Below, in pieces: positions 49,766-58,560 of a DNA stretch of 64,000 nucleotides (its first letter is position 1; each line of letters starts with the position of its first letter). The DNA comes from Granulosicoccus sp965214025 (GTDB taxonomy: Bacteria > Pseudomonadota > Gammaproteobacteria > Granulosicoccales > Granulosicoccaceae), in the NCBI GenBank assembly GCA_965214025.1, contig CBDCAW010000034.1, positions 1 to 64,000 of the forward strand, given 5' to 3'. The translations under genes were made by a program, and so were the position numbers. The notes under the pieces were generated by a model. That model had not been told where the DNA came from. It did not search any database and saw only the letters and a list, made by a program, of their open reading frames with translations.

Positions 49766-49846
49766 AACCCTTGACCCTTCAAACGAGCGAATCGGGTCTG
49801 CGCAGCGCCGTATCTGCCGAGTTCAATAAAGTGTGGGGGAGGGTCG

Positions 49847-50365
49847 ATGGAATCGACTGACGCGGACTCGATGAGGACCATCGCCTCTACCGATTTCACC
49901 GACGCCCTCGCCTTGGCCGCCAACGGCGTTGCCGTCGTGACCACGGCGGGAGCTTCGGAGGCTGCGGGTCTGACGGTAAGCTCGGTATGCTCGGTGTGTG
50001 CGGACCCACCGCTCATTCTCGTCTGCGTAAACACGGACAACGACTTCTGCCGCCAGGCGGAGCGAAATGGCGTATTTGGCGTGAACCTGCTAACTGCCGG
50101 CCATGTCGAGTTGTCGAACCGGTTCGCCGGTCTTACCGAGCCTGTCGACGAGGATCGCTTTCTCGTCGGCGACTGGCAGTCCCTGACCACCGGCTCACCT
50201 ATCCTGGCTGATGCACTGGTCGGCATGGACTGCGTGATCGAATCATCGTCGGTACACGGTACGCACCATATTTATGTCGGTCGCGTCGTGAACATCCTCT
50301 CCAACCGGAACGAACCACTGGTATACACACAGCGTGCGTATTCAAGGCCTGCACCCCTCGGTTAG
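49847..50365 (+). CDS. Flavin reductase-family protein
   Basis: A 172-residue FMN-binding split-barrel protein like HpaC. The ATG at 49847 follows GGGAGGG. The motifs ALALAANGVAVVTTAGASEAAGLTVSSVCSVCADPPLILVCVN and FGVNLLTAGHVELSNRFAG are the core of the family, and HHIYVGRVV near the C-terminus completes the flavin site. Such proteins supply reduced FMN to a monooxygenase; no partner is next to it. Confidence 0.87.
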   Translation: MESTDADSMRTIASTDFTDALALAANGVAVVTTAGASEAAGLTVSSVCSVCADPPLILVCVNTDNDFCRQAERNGVFGVNLLTAGHVELSNRFAGLTEPVDEDRFLVGDWQSLTTGSPILADALVGMDCVIESSSVHGTHHIYVGRVVNILSNRNEPLVYTQRAYSRPAPLG

Positions 50366-50385
50366 CTGCCTGCACACTCAGAGCC

Positions 50386-50955
50386 CTACCTGACCGATGA
50401 AAGACTGGCAATGGTTCGCAGCAGCACCTGTCTGACCAGCTCATCGGCCATTTCACCGCGCAGGATGGTTGCCTCCTGCTCCTTGCCCAACACCCCTTTC
50501 TCGTCGTAGGTGTACTCTCGAATGACGTCGACCCGATTGGCCCGCGCCGCGTCGTTGACCGACGAACGACCTGATTCGCCACGTTCGATGCGCGCGATGA
50601 GCAGACTCACGGAGTGGCTCAGTTCGATTTCACTGACCCGCCCGGTCTGCTCTATCGACACGATGCGCTCACTGATGCGTTCGTCTTGCAGCCGCAGCGT
50701 CACGTCAGCCTCGTCCCGGTTATCGACGGTACGGAAATCGCGCTCCTGCAAGGCCATTTTCAGTGGCTTGCCGATGGTGACCTCGCGATCGGCATCGACG
50801 AAGACGGTACCGGTGGTATCAGCCAACGCCGCGGTATTGCCACGTAGCTGAAACCCGCACGAGGCCAGCGTCAGACAGGCGAGTACCAGGCAACCTACTG
50901 CCAGGCGGGCGAACGACGGGCTGACAGCCGGCCGGGATGAGCGACCGGCATGCAC
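50386..50955 (-). CDS. lptE: LPS-assembly lipoprotein LptE
   Basis: A 189-residue lipoprotein with signal LAVGCLVLACLTLASC and the diagnostic mature start GFQLRGN. The rest (FVDADREVTIGKPLKMALQERDF, ADVTLRLQDERISERIVSIEQTGRVSEIELSHSVSLLIAR, REYTYDEKGVLGKEQEATILRGEMADELVRQVLLR) fits LptE/RlpB. It plugs LptD at the outer membrane. In most gammaproteobacteria it follows leuS and precedes holA; here it is about 8 kb from leuS and no holA is visible. Confidence 0.9.
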   Translation of the reverse strand: MHAGRSSRPAVSPSFARLAVGCLVLACLTLASCGFQLRGNTAALADTTGTVFVDADREVTIGKPLKMALQERDFRTVDNRDEADVTLRLQDERISERIVSIEQTGRVSEIELSHSVSLLIARIERGESGRSSVNDAARANRVDVIREYTYDEKGVLGKEQEATILRGEMADELVRQVLLRTIASLSSVR

Positions 50956-50958
50956 GTT

Positions 50959-51534
50959 TTACGGACCGGTCGCAGCCGAGGCGAAGCCCCCGAGTGCCAT
51001 ACCGATCTTGCCGACCAATTCATCGCAGTCACTCGCCAGGTGACGCTCGGCCACCCATGCCGGATCGTTGTAGCCGGCGTACACCTGACCATCTTTGGCC
51101 AGCCACACGAGCATCTTCTGCGGCAGGTCGATGGCGACACTCTGGCTGCATTGCATGAACGGCGTGCCGACCTGCGGATTGCCGAAGATGACCAGTGTGG
51201 TTGGCCGCAGTGCCTTGCCAGCCTTCGCGGCATTGCTGGCATGGTCGATACGCGCGAACACCTTCATGCCTTTCTCCTCCAGAACCGCCTCCAGACGATT
51301 GGCTGTGGTGTTAACACTGTGTGCGCTGGGCACGATGATCATGCCATCAGGCGCTGACGCGGCTGGGCCATCGGGCGCTGACGCTTCCATGGTGTCGGAC
51401 ACAGGTGCTGTCATGCGCTCTGCTGCCTGCGCGGCGGTATCTTCGGCCGCGAGCGTCAGCGTTGACAGCGAGCAGCTCGCAAGCAGCAACAGTAGAGGGG
51501 TCAGGTAACGCGAGGTATCGTTGAATCGGATCAC
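50959..51534 (-). CDS. Exported DUF302 protein
   Basis: A 191-residue protein. I use the GTG at 51534, preceded by GGAG at seven bases, because the signal peptide (YLTPLLLLLASCSLSTLTLAAE) then lies at the N-terminus; an ATG at 51669 would add a non-protein-like leader. The domain reads SVNTTANRLEAVLEEKGMKVFARIDHASNAAKAG, TTLVIFGNPQVGTPFMQCSQSVAIDLPQKMLVW, the DUF302 signature. It is 3 bp upstream of lptE. Function unknown. Confidence 0.82.
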   Translation of the reverse strand: MIRFNDTSRYLTPLLLLLASCSLSTLTLAAEDTAAQAAERMTAPVSDTMEASAPDGPAASAPDGMIIVPSAHSVNTTANRLEAVLEEKGMKVFARIDHASNAAKAGKALRPTTLVIFGNPQVGTPFMQCSQSVAIDLPQKMLVWLAKDGQVYAGYNDPAWVAERHLASDCDELVGKIGMALGGFASAATGP

Positions 51535-51667
51535 GGGTGGGCTCCATGGTAGTGGGGGGACGTTCTGCGGTAGTCTGACACCGATGCAACCCGTATGGGT
51601 GAAAGCACCGGCTGACGTAAAATCGCACGCTCTCGCTGCAATCGCTATTCTCGGACAGCTTCTTGCC

Positions 51668-52199
51668 ATGCACCGACTGTTGTTGAACCGCGAGCTCTAC
51701 ACCGACTTCATGCAGAGCGAGTTGCTGCAGGCGCGAAGGTTCCTGTGGATCGTCACCGCTGACATCAAGGATCTCTACATGGATCTGGATGGCCGCTTCC
51801 AACCCTTGCTGGAAGTGCTCAACGATCTGGTGGAACAGGGTGGTAGCGGTGCGGCTGATCCACGCGAAGGAGCCGGGTCCGAGGTTTCGCGAAGAGTTCG
51901 ATCGCTTCGATGCGCTGATCGACAACGAAGGCTTCGAGCGCATCCTGTGTCCGCGTGTGCACACCAAGGCGATCGTGATAGACGGTCGGCTGGCGCTGGT
52001 CGGATCAGCCAACCTGACCGGTGCCGGTCTGGGTAGCAAGCACGAGGATCGACGTAATTTTGAGGCCGGTTTCGTGTTCGACGATCGTGATGACATCGAC
52101 ACACTGATGCACTGGATCGATGAGCTCTATCTCGGCGAATACTGTCGTAACTGCCGACGCCGTGCACATTGCCCGGACCCGATCATCGACAACCTGTAG
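51668..52199 (+). pseudogene. PLD-like protein with an apparent frameshift
   Basis: Two adjacent frames together encode a single-HKD phospholipase D-like protein of about 176 residues. The first (from the ATG at 51668) reads MHRLLLNRELYTDFMQSELLQ, ARRFLWIVTADIKDLYMD and ends LNDLVEQG. The second begins VAVRLIHAKEPGPRFREEFDRF and carries the active-site motif HTKAIVIDGRLALVGSANLTGAG, plus a Cys-rich tail EYCRNCRRRAHCPDP. The switch falls near 51838-51846 (CAGGGTGGTAGCG), and removing one G there joins them. This may be a real inactivation or a sequencing error. Confidence 0.8.
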
Positions 52200-52234
52200 C
52201 GTCGTGGCGCCGCCTGTACCACGCTGACGGATTC

Positions 52235-52274
52235 CCAGCAGTAATGGAAAAAGGCCAGCAGAAATGGAAAAAGG
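52235..52274 (+). repeat. 20-bp tandem duplication at the RNB gene start
   Basis: Two 20-bp copies (52235-52254 and 52255-52274) differ at one base and share the core AATGGAAAAAGG. The duplication doubles an ATG and a ribosome binding site just before the RNB ribonuclease. Confidence 0.85.
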
Positions 52275-52281
52275 AATGAGT

Positions 52282-54033
52282 ATGTCTTCGCCTTACGATG
52301 TCATCGACGAGCTGCTGGCCGGTGAAGATCTCGCGCTTGCACACACCCCGGACTGCGAGGCTGAAGCCGAAGCGCTGCTGAAGGAGCCCGGGTTCGACGA
52401 TCCACTGCTTACCGACTGGCGCGACCTGCCCTTCGTCACCATGGACAACGTCGGCTCCCGCGATCTCGATCAGGCGCTGCTGGTGGAGCGAGAGGCAGGG
52501 AATTACCGTCTGCGCTACGCACTGGCCGACGCATCCTGGTACGTGCGCCCGGGCACTGCTCTGTTCGGAGAAGCACTGAAACGCGGAGCCACTTTCTATA
52601 CCCCTGCACTGGCGGTACCGATGCTACCGCGCAAGCTGTCCGAAGGCCTGATATCCCTGAACCCCCTGGTGCCACGACGCGCGCTGGTGTTCGACATGCG
52701 TATCGCCGCCGATGGCAGTTTGTCGAGCACGGCAGTGATACGGGCGCTGATCACGAGTCAGGCACAATTGAGCTATGCAGGCGTGCAGGACTTTCTCGAC
52801 GGCTCGCCGGTCAGCACTCCCGGCACACCCGCCGCGGGTGCCGACTACCTGCCATCGTTGAGGCTGCTGGCCGAACTTGGCGAAGTGCTGATCGAGGTAG
52901 CGGCGGAACGCGATGTAGTGCCCTTCAATCGGCGAGAAACCTCGCTGGCTATCGTCGATGCCGCCGATGGCAAGCCAGCGCACTTCATGGCTACCGCACG
53001 CGAGCGACTCTTGGTGGAGCGCTATAACGAACAACTCAGTCTGTTGTGCAACCAGCAGGGTGCGCGCCTGCTCGAAACGCTCGGCGGCGAAGGGTCAGAC
53101 TTGCAAGGCATCTACCGGGTACACGACGCCCCGTCGAGCCAGAGTCAGCGGGAGCTGCGCAAGCGGCTCGATCAACTGGCCGATTCGCTCGGCCTCGACC
53201 GGCGTTGGTACTGGCAAGCGGACGATAGCCTGGCCGCCTACATCAGCGGGCTGCCCGATTCGCCGGACGCACGCCGACGGCGCCAGGCCGTCGAGCGTCA
53301 GATACTGCTAACCTGGACAGCGTCCGAATTCCGCGCCGAGCCGGGCCGCCATCATGCGCTGGCGGCTGACAGCTATGCACGATTCTCCTCACCGATGCGT
53401 GAGATTGCCGGCATCTTCACACATAAGGAGCTGCTCGAGGCAATCGCACCGACCGTGGCGCCAGCTCGTGGCTCGACAGTTGCCCCCACCCTTGCCTCGA
53501 CCGGTACGTTGCCAGACGACAACGAACTGCGTGAACAGGTGATCGACGCGGCCAATCGCTCACGGCAAACCCAGAAGCGCCTCGACAAGGCGATCGGCTT
53601 TCACGTCATCGACCAGCTGCTACGCGCTGACCTGTCGCTGCCCATGGCCGATCGGCCCGCCCGCCCCGCGACCCTGGTAGGCATTCGCGACGATAGGCTC
53701 TACCTGGCACTGGATGCGTTGTCCATCGACCTGAAGCTCTCCATCGAGGACCTGGAAGCCGACCAGGCCACATCCTATACTCTGACGGACATCGCTGTGC
53801 TCGCTGACGATTCGGCACGACCGAGCTGGTATCTGGGCGATGCGGTCAGCGTGAGCGCACTGGGATTCGATGACGAGGACCAGCGTTTCGTTCTGGGTCT
53901 CGACAGGCAAGGGGACCGTACAGGCATAGGCCATCACTCTCGCAGCCGCCAGGCATGCCATCTTCTCAGGTACTGTCGGACGCCATCGCGGCACGGGATG
54001 CCGAGCGTTCCGCCAGCAGGATGCCACCGATAA
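52282..54033 (+). CDS. RNB-domain ribonuclease
   Basis: About 583 residues of the RNase II/R catalytic family. The ATG at 52282 follows AAAGGA by six bases; in-frame ATGs at 52264 and 52276 are alternatives. RNB motifs are FVTMDNVGSRDLDQALLVE (metal-binding aspartates), YALADASWYVRPGTALFGEALKRGATFYTPA, MLPRKLSEGLISLNP and YARFSSPMREIAGIF. The short N-terminus lacks clear cold-shock domains. The last 40 residues (after QRFVLGLDRQG) look unlike protein and run 68 bp into eamA on the other strand. Skipping one G in the GGGG at 53911-53914 would end the protein in VQA, so the present end may be a frameshift. Confidence 0.85.
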   Translation: MSSPYDVIDELLAGEDLALAHTPDCEAEAEALLKEPGFDDPLLTDWRDLPFVTMDNVGSRDLDQALLVEREAGNYRLRYALADASWYVRPGTALFGEALKRGATFYTPALAVPMLPRKLSEGLISLNPLVPRRALVFDMRIAADGSLSSTAVIRALITSQAQLSYAGVQDFLDGSPVSTPGTPAAGADYLPSLRLLAELGEVLIEVAAERDVVPFNRRETSLAIVDAADGKPAHFMATARERLLVERYNEQLSLLCNQQGARLLETLGGEGSDLQGIYRVHDAPSSQSQRELRKRLDQLADSLGLDRRWYWQADDSLAAYISGLPDSPDARRRRQAVERQILLTWTASEFRAEPGRHHALAADSYARFSSPMREIAGIFTHKELLEAIAPTVAPARGSTVAPTLASTGTLPDDNELREQVIDAANRSRQTQKRLDKAIGFHVIDQLLRADLSLPMADRPARPATLVGIRDDRLYLALDALSIDLKLSIEDLEADQATSYTLTDIAVLADDSARPSWYLGDAVSVSALGFDDEDQRFVLGLDRQGDRTGIGHHSRSRQACHLLRYCRTPSRHGMPSVPPAGCHR

Positions 54034-54886
54034 CCAGTGTCATGCCGATGGCATGGTGCCCCTGGAAACTTTCGCCAACGACCGCTACTGCCAGCATCGA
54101 GCCGAACACCGGCACCAGGTTGATGAACAGGCCGGCTCGATTACTCCCGATCAAACCGACACCCATCGCGTACGCGGATTGGGCCACCACGGTGGGGAAG
54201 ATCACGACATAGGCTATCAACAGCCAGCCGATACTGTCCGGGCTCGGCACAGGCACCGTACGCATCTCCCACCACACGAAAGGCACGGAGGTGATAAAGG
54301 CGGCGACGGCAATGCAGAAAAGAAAGCTCAGCCAGTGCATCGAGGGCTTCCAGCGCAAACCGAAGGTGTAGCTGGCGTAGGCCAGGCAGGCCAGCAGCAT
54401 CAGCGCATCACCCCGGTTCAAGCCTTCGCTGAAGAACGTCCAGGGCTTGCCTTGAGTCGCCGTGATGAATACACCCAGGATCGACAGGCCGAGCCCCAAC
54501 AGTTGCCACAGCGTGGTGCGCTGCGAAAGAAATATGAAGTTGGCCAGCATGATGAAAACCGGCATGCCCGCCTGCTCGATACTCACGTTGATCGCGCTGG
54601 TGTAGTTCAACGCGGTGTAGAGCCCGATGTTGAAGATGCACATGCCGACCGAACCGAGTAGGAACAACAGCCGCCAGTGCCGGCGAATGGTGGGCCAGTC
54701 GACACACAACGGCCGCCAGGCGAACGGTGCGATGACTACGATGGCCAACAGCCAGCGCATGCTGGTGAGCAGGAAGGGTGGCCAATGGTCGGCCGCCAGC
54801 TTGCCTGCCACCGCATTGCCACCCCAGCAGAACGCCGCCGCGCACAGCAGCAGGTAGGCACGGCCAGCAGGCGTCAGGGTACGCAT
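53966..54886 (-). CDS. EamA/DMT-family transporter
   Basis: A 306-residue protein with ten predicted helices in two EamA repeats: LLLCAAAFCWGGNAVAGKL and PFLLTSMRWLLAIVVIAPFAW in the first, GDALMLLACLAYASYTFGLRWK and PTVVAQSAYAMGVGLIGSNRAGLFINLVPVFGSMLAVAVVGE in the second. Drug/metabolite exporters of this type move amino acids or other small molecules; the substrate is unknown. Its end overlaps the RNB frame by 68 bp. Confidence 0.9.
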   Translation of the reverse strand: MRTLTPAGRAYLLLCAAAFCWGGNAVAGKLAADHWPPFLLTSMRWLLAIVVIAPFAWRPLCVDWPTIRRHWRLLFLLGSVGMCIFNIGLYTALNYTSAINVSIEQAGMPVFIMLANFIFLSQRTTLWQLLGLGLSILGVFITATQGKPWTFFSEGLNRGDALMLLACLAYASYTFGLRWKPSMHWLSFLFCIAVAAFITSVPFVWWEMRTVPVPSPDSIGWLLIAYVVIFPTVVAQSAYAMGVGLIGSNRAGLFINLVPVFGSMLAVAVVGESFQGHHAIGMTLVIGGILLAERSASRAAMASDST

Positions 54887-54956
54887 TGCAATGGCACGCT
54901 TCCCGGTGCAGCGGCAACGCTGGTAGCGGGGGATAACCGCACGAAACGCTCGGAGC

Positions 54957-55565
54957 TCAAGCGTCGTTCAGTGCCAACTCGTTCAGGCACTCCCTCAACG
55001 ACAGCAACCCCCGGCGAATCCAGCTCTTGACGGTGCCCAGCGGAGTGCCGTGCGTTTCACTGAGCTCATCGTGCGAGTAACCTTCGCAGTAGGCCTTGAC
55101 GATGCAGTCGCGAGCCCGTGGCTGCAGGTGTTCCAGGCATTGCATCAATTGCTGTGCATCTTCGTTCATGTCTGACACGGATTTGCCCGCACTGGGTGTG
55201 GCATCGATCAATGCCACCAGGTTCGGTGCCTCGTTATCTTCCCTGACCTTGCGGCGCCTGAGTGCATCGAGCGCCTGATTGCGGGCAATGCTGGTCATCC
55301 ACGTCACCGGCGCACTCAATTCGGGGGAATACTGATCTGCCTTGTTCCATATCTTGACGAAGGTTTCCTGCAACGCATCTTCGGCCAGCGACTCTATCTT
55401 GAGGATACGCATCAGCACGCCGAACAGTTGCGACGAGCAGGCTGCATAGAGTTCGGCAAGCGACTGCTCTCGGCCTTCCGCACAGCCCTGTAGCAGGCTC
55501 ACCATTCGTTCCCGGTGGGCCTGATCGGAATCGGTACCGGACGACGGAGGGGCTGCAACGCTCAT
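54957..55565 (-). CDS. ECF RNA polymerase sigma factor
   Basis: A 202-residue sigma factor. Region 2 reads LAELYAACSSQLFGVLMRILKIESLAEDALQETFVKIWNKADQYSPELSAPVTWMTSIARNQALDALRRRK; region 4 reads LEHLQPRARDCIVKAYCEGYSHDELSETHGTPLGTVKSWIRRGLLSLRECL. It resembles SigK-type ECF factors. No anti-sigma gene follows (the next gene on the strand is the EamA transporter), which is unusual for this group. It is divergent from the DUF4331 gene, its most likely target. Confidence 0.92.
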   Translation of the reverse strand: MSVAAPPSSGTDSDQAHRERMVSLLQGCAEGREQSLAELYAACSSQLFGVLMRILKIESLAEDALQETFVKIWNKADQYSPELSAPVTWMTSIARNQALDALRRRKVREDNEAPNLVALIDATPSAGKSVSDMNEDAQQLMQCLEHLQPRARDCIVKAYCEGYSHDELSETHGTPLGTVKSWIRRGLLSLRECLNELALNDA

Positions 55566-55823
55566 AGAAATTCCGTACTCGAATCAATCATGAATTAAAC
55601 ACCCTTGGCGTCAGCGAAATACTGCAATACAGGAATCGTGAACTCCGCAGTCGGCATCATGTTGCAGTAAAGAATTGTGAACTCTCGAAGCACCCGCGGA
55701 ATCGTCGGTTTGCCGCGACCCTGTCAGCCATACTCCTTGCAATGCGTCCGGTGCGCATCTCGCTGACGACGGGTTGCGTATCGTTTGCTCATCCAGGGCC
55801 AAGAACCACTTTTCGGAGAATTC
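55566..55823. promoter_or_regulatory. Divergent region between the ECF factor and DUF4331 genes
   Basis: A 258-bp gap holds two direct copies of AATNGTGAACTC (55634-55645 and 55673-55684), spaced 39 bp. ECF-type -35 boxes often contain GAAC, so these are candidate promoter elements; this is visual only. Confidence 0.35.
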
Positions 55824-57473
55824 ATGAAAACCGACCGACCCAGTTTCGTTTCGAGGTCACGTGACATGTCACGAGCCGGGAGCATCGCCCTCGGCGCCTC
55901 CATCAGCGTCATACTCGCAGGCCAAGCCATGGCTTCAAGCCATCGCGAAGCACCGTTCATCACGCAGTTTCCGAAAGTCGATGCCACCGACTTCTATGCC
56001 TTCAACAGCTATGAAAGCGGACGAGAGGATTATGTCACGCTGATCGCGAACTATATACCCTTGCAAGACGCCTACGGCGGCCCGAACTACTTCAGCCTCG
56101 ACAACGCGGCGATCTACGAGATTCATATCGAGAACACCGGCGATGCGGTAGAAGACCTGACCTTCCAGTTCAGCTTCTCGGAAACCCTGGCAAACGACAC
56201 GGGCGCCGCTCTCGACGTCGACGGCACCACGGTGGGCGTACCGTTGAAGGCGGTTGGCCCGATCAGCGCCAGTGACATGGCGAGTGCCAACGTGACCGAG
56301 AACTACGAGATCAAGATGATTTCAGGTGATCGCCGCTCCGGCCAGAGCACGCCAGTCACCGCGATCACGGGCGGCACCACCGAATTCACCAAGCCGCTCG
56401 ACTACTTCGGCGAAAAGACCTTCGGCGACGCGAGCGCCTATAACGACTATGTTCACAGTGTGTCCAATTCGGATGGCCCCTATAACGACGTCACCTTTGC
56501 CGGCTGCCCCAGTGGCGCACAGGACGGTCGTGTCTTCGTCGGCCAGCGCAAGGATTCCTTCGCCATCGCACTGGGCAAGATCTTCGACCTGGTGAACCTG
56601 AACCCGTTGGACGATCTGGCCAATGAAGACGCGGCCAACGACGACCTGGCCGACAAGAACGTGACCACCCTGGCGCTCGAAGTGCACAAGGACTGCCTGA
56701 CCAACGCCAATGCAAGTGGCGTGTTCGGCGCATGGACCACTGCCAGCAAGCAGCAGGTACAGGTGCTCGACCCGACACCCGGCTTCGACACCGGTGCCGT
56801 GGCCGGTGGCGCCTGGACACAGCTCTCGCGTCTCGGCAATCCGCTCGTGAACGAGGTGGTGATCGGCATCAACGACAAGAACCTGTTCAACGCGAGTGAA
56901 CCCAAGGATGACGGGCAATTCCTGCCCTACGTCACCAACCCGACGTTGCCGGTGATCCTGAACACGCTGTTCAACGGGGACAATTCGCTGAACCCGGATG
57001 GAAGCATCGCACCGACGACACCGCGTAACGACTTGGTCGCAGCCTTCCTGACCGGTGTCGAGACCCTCACCCAGATCACGACGATGGATGCGGCTCCCGG
57101 CGAAATGCTGCGACTGAATACCGGTGTGCCGGCGACCGCCGCAGGTGATCAGGTCAACCTCGGTGTGGCGGCTGGCGATCTGGCGGGCTTCCCGAACGGC
57201 CGGCGCCCGGGTGACGACGTCACCGACATCGCATTACGCGCCATGCTCGGTGCTTTCTGCCACCCGCTGCCGATCGACCTTAATATGGACGGTTCGACTG
57301 ACGATCAGGACAACCTGTTGCTGTGCGGCACGACCCCTTCGGAAGCACAGGCGGCGGCACCGGCAGGCACCGCGGCGGTCAACGATGGCACACCGCAAAA
57401 CGCCGCTCAGTTTGATGAGGCATTTCCGTACCTGACGTCGCCCCTGCCGGGCGCAACCACGGCCAGCCAGTGA
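55824..57473 (+). CDS. Exported DUF4331 protein
   Basis: A 549-residue protein from the ATG at 55824, preceded by CGGAGA. A signal peptide (AGSIALGASISVILAGQAMA) precedes the diagnostic start SSHREAPFITQFPKVDATDFYAFNSYE. Later landmarks are YETGREDYVTLIANYIPLQ-type sequence, PLDYFGEKTFG, DSFAIALGKIFDLVNLNP and RPGDDVTDIALRAMLG. The family is widespread and uncharacterised, often next to ECF sigma factors. The next gene is a small lipoprotein on the same strand with almost no gap. Confidence 0.88.
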   Translation: MKTDRPSFVSRSRDMSRAGSIALGASISVILAGQAMASSHREAPFITQFPKVDATDFYAFNSYESGREDYVTLIANYIPLQDAYGGPNYFSLDNAAIYEIHIENTGDAVEDLTFQFSFSETLANDTGAALDVDGTTVGVPLKAVGPISASDMASANVTENYEIKMISGDRRSGQSTPVTAITGGTTEFTKPLDYFGEKTFGDASAYNDYVHSVSNSDGPYNDVTFAGCPSGAQDGRVFVGQRKDSFAIALGKIFDLVNLNPLDDLANEDAANDDLADKNVTTLALEVHKDCLTNANASGVFGAWTTASKQQVQVLDPTPGFDTGAVAGGAWTQLSRLGNPLVNEVVIGINDKNLFNASEPKDDGQFLPYVTNPTLPVILNTLFNGDNSLNPDGSIAPTTPRNDLVAAFLTGVETLTQITTMDAAPGEMLRLNTGVPATAAGDQVNLGVAAGDLAGFPNGRRPGDDVTDIALRAMLGAFCHPLPIDLNMDGSTDDQDNLLLCGTTPSEAQAAAPAGTAAVNDGTPQNAAQFDEAFPYLTSPLPGATTASQ

Positions 57474-57493
57474 GGAGCCCCGGTGAGGAGCCG

Positions 57494-57814
57494 ATGATGA
57501 AAATACGACGATTGATTCCAAATCTGCTGCTGACGGTCACCCTGGCCGCCTTTCTCGGCCTTGCGGCTTGCAGCAGCAGCGACGATGACAACGGCGGCGA
57601 CCCGAACGGCGGCATGCAGCCCGGTGGTGGCGAGCAGCCGACAGTCGATACGGCATCGGACGCCGCCAGCCAGCCTGCCGACAGTGACCCGCTGCCGCTG
57701 AACAGGGCGGCGCTGGCAAAGGAGTTACGCGATCGGTTCGGTGATCCCGATCTGATCGACCCATTCCCTGTGGAAGACGGTGATACCGCTACGAGCCTGC
57801 TCGGCGGCCAATAG
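57494..57814 (+). CDS. Small lipoprotein
   Basis: A 106-residue protein starting MMKIRRLIPNLLLTV; the ATG follows GAGGAG. The lipobox is LGLAAC, followed by a Ser/Asp/Gly-rich linker and a short conserved-looking end (PLNRAALAKELRDRFGDPDLIDPFPVEDGD). It starts 20 bp after the DUF4331 stop, across a small direct repeat (GGTGAGGAGCC), so the two are probably one transcript. I know no function. Confidence 0.7.
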   Translation: MMKIRRLIPNLLLTVTLAAFLGLAACSSSDDDNGGDPNGGMQPGGGEQPTVDTASDAASQPADSDPLPLNRAALAKELRDRFGDPDLIDPFPVEDGDTATSLLGGQ

Positions 57815-57859
57815 CATCAGCACCGTATCGCCATTGAAGGCAACCGGCGCAGTTCGAGA

Positions 57860-57889
57860 GCCGTTCGATTCACACCCGAATCGAACGGC
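57860..57889. terminator. Strong inverted repeat between convergent genes
   Basis: GCCGTTCGATTC (57860-57871) and GAATCGAACGGC (57878-57889) form a perfect 12-bp stem with a six-base loop. It lies between the small lipoprotein and the convergent lipoprotein gene, the right place for a bidirectional terminator. Confidence 0.8.
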
Positions 57890-57924
57890 CCTTGTGGAGA
57901 ACCTGGCGTACGTAATAAAACTGC

Positions 57925-58515
57925 TTAGTTGTCTTCCACATCCAACTGCAGCGGTGTAAGGAGATCAAGCCTGTTGCCCGACACGTCTGCCATTCTCTGG
58001 ACCAGTTCGGCCCCCAGATAGAGCACATTGCCATTGACGTAAAGCACGCTGTTGAAGCTTCGACCCTCCCACGGTTCGCCCTCTGCGAGTGTACCGAACG
58101 TTTTAACGTCTACATTGGAGAAGGCATCCTCAATGACAAATTCAACGTTTGTAGCCATGAGGCCGGACTCGGTGATCACTGAATCGCCCAGCACATATTT
58201 TCCCTGCATAGATCCAATCGACGGAAGAGGCAACGAAAAGGCGTCACAGTCGTCTTCGGAAAACTCGACGATGACAGACTCGAAGTTACCGCGATTCATT
58301 TCCATTTCCACGGTATAGCCAGGCATATCACCGTCATTGGCTGGTATTTGCAAGCAGCCAGCGTCCCACCTGCCGTCGAACTGGGAAACAGGCGCATTTC
58401 CGGAACCCACCCGGTTGTCGTCACTGCATGCAGCGAGTACGACCAGAATCAGAGTTAACATCGGCTTCGCGGCGGCAGTGGCACGCAGGCGAGTACGGTT
58501 GAATCGTTCGTCCAT
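57925..58515 (-). CDS. Putative lipoprotein of unknown function
   Basis: A 196-residue protein from the ATG at 58515. The leader KPMLTLILVVLAAC gives a lipobox. The mature part (FDGRWDAGCLQIPANDGDMPGYTVEMEMNRGNFESVIVEFSEDDCDAFSLPLP) looks like a small beta-barrel of the lipocalin-like or META-like type with two cysteines, but I do not recognise a family. The 5' leader contains a tandem 10-bp repeat. Confidence 0.65.
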   Translation of the reverse strand: MDERFNRTRLRATAAAKPMLTLILVVLAACSDDNRVGSGNAPVSQFDGRWDAGCLQIPANDGDMPGYTVEMEMNRGNFESVIVEFSEDDCDAFSLPLPSIGSMQGKYVLGDSVITESGLMATNVEFVIEDAFSNVDVKTFGTLAEGEPWEGRSFNSVLYVNGNVLYLGAELVQRMADVSGNRLDLLTPLQLDVEDN

Positions 58516-58540
58516 GTGAAGGCTTTCCTTTGATTGATTG

Positions 58541-58560
58541 CAATGCAGTGCAATGCAGTG
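58541..58560. repeat. 10-bp tandem repeat in the lipoprotein 5' leader
   Basis: CAATGCAGTG occurs twice in tandem (58541-58560), followed by a partial third copy (CGATGC). It lies 25 bp before the minus-strand start at 58515 and could vary by slippage. Confidence 0.8.
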
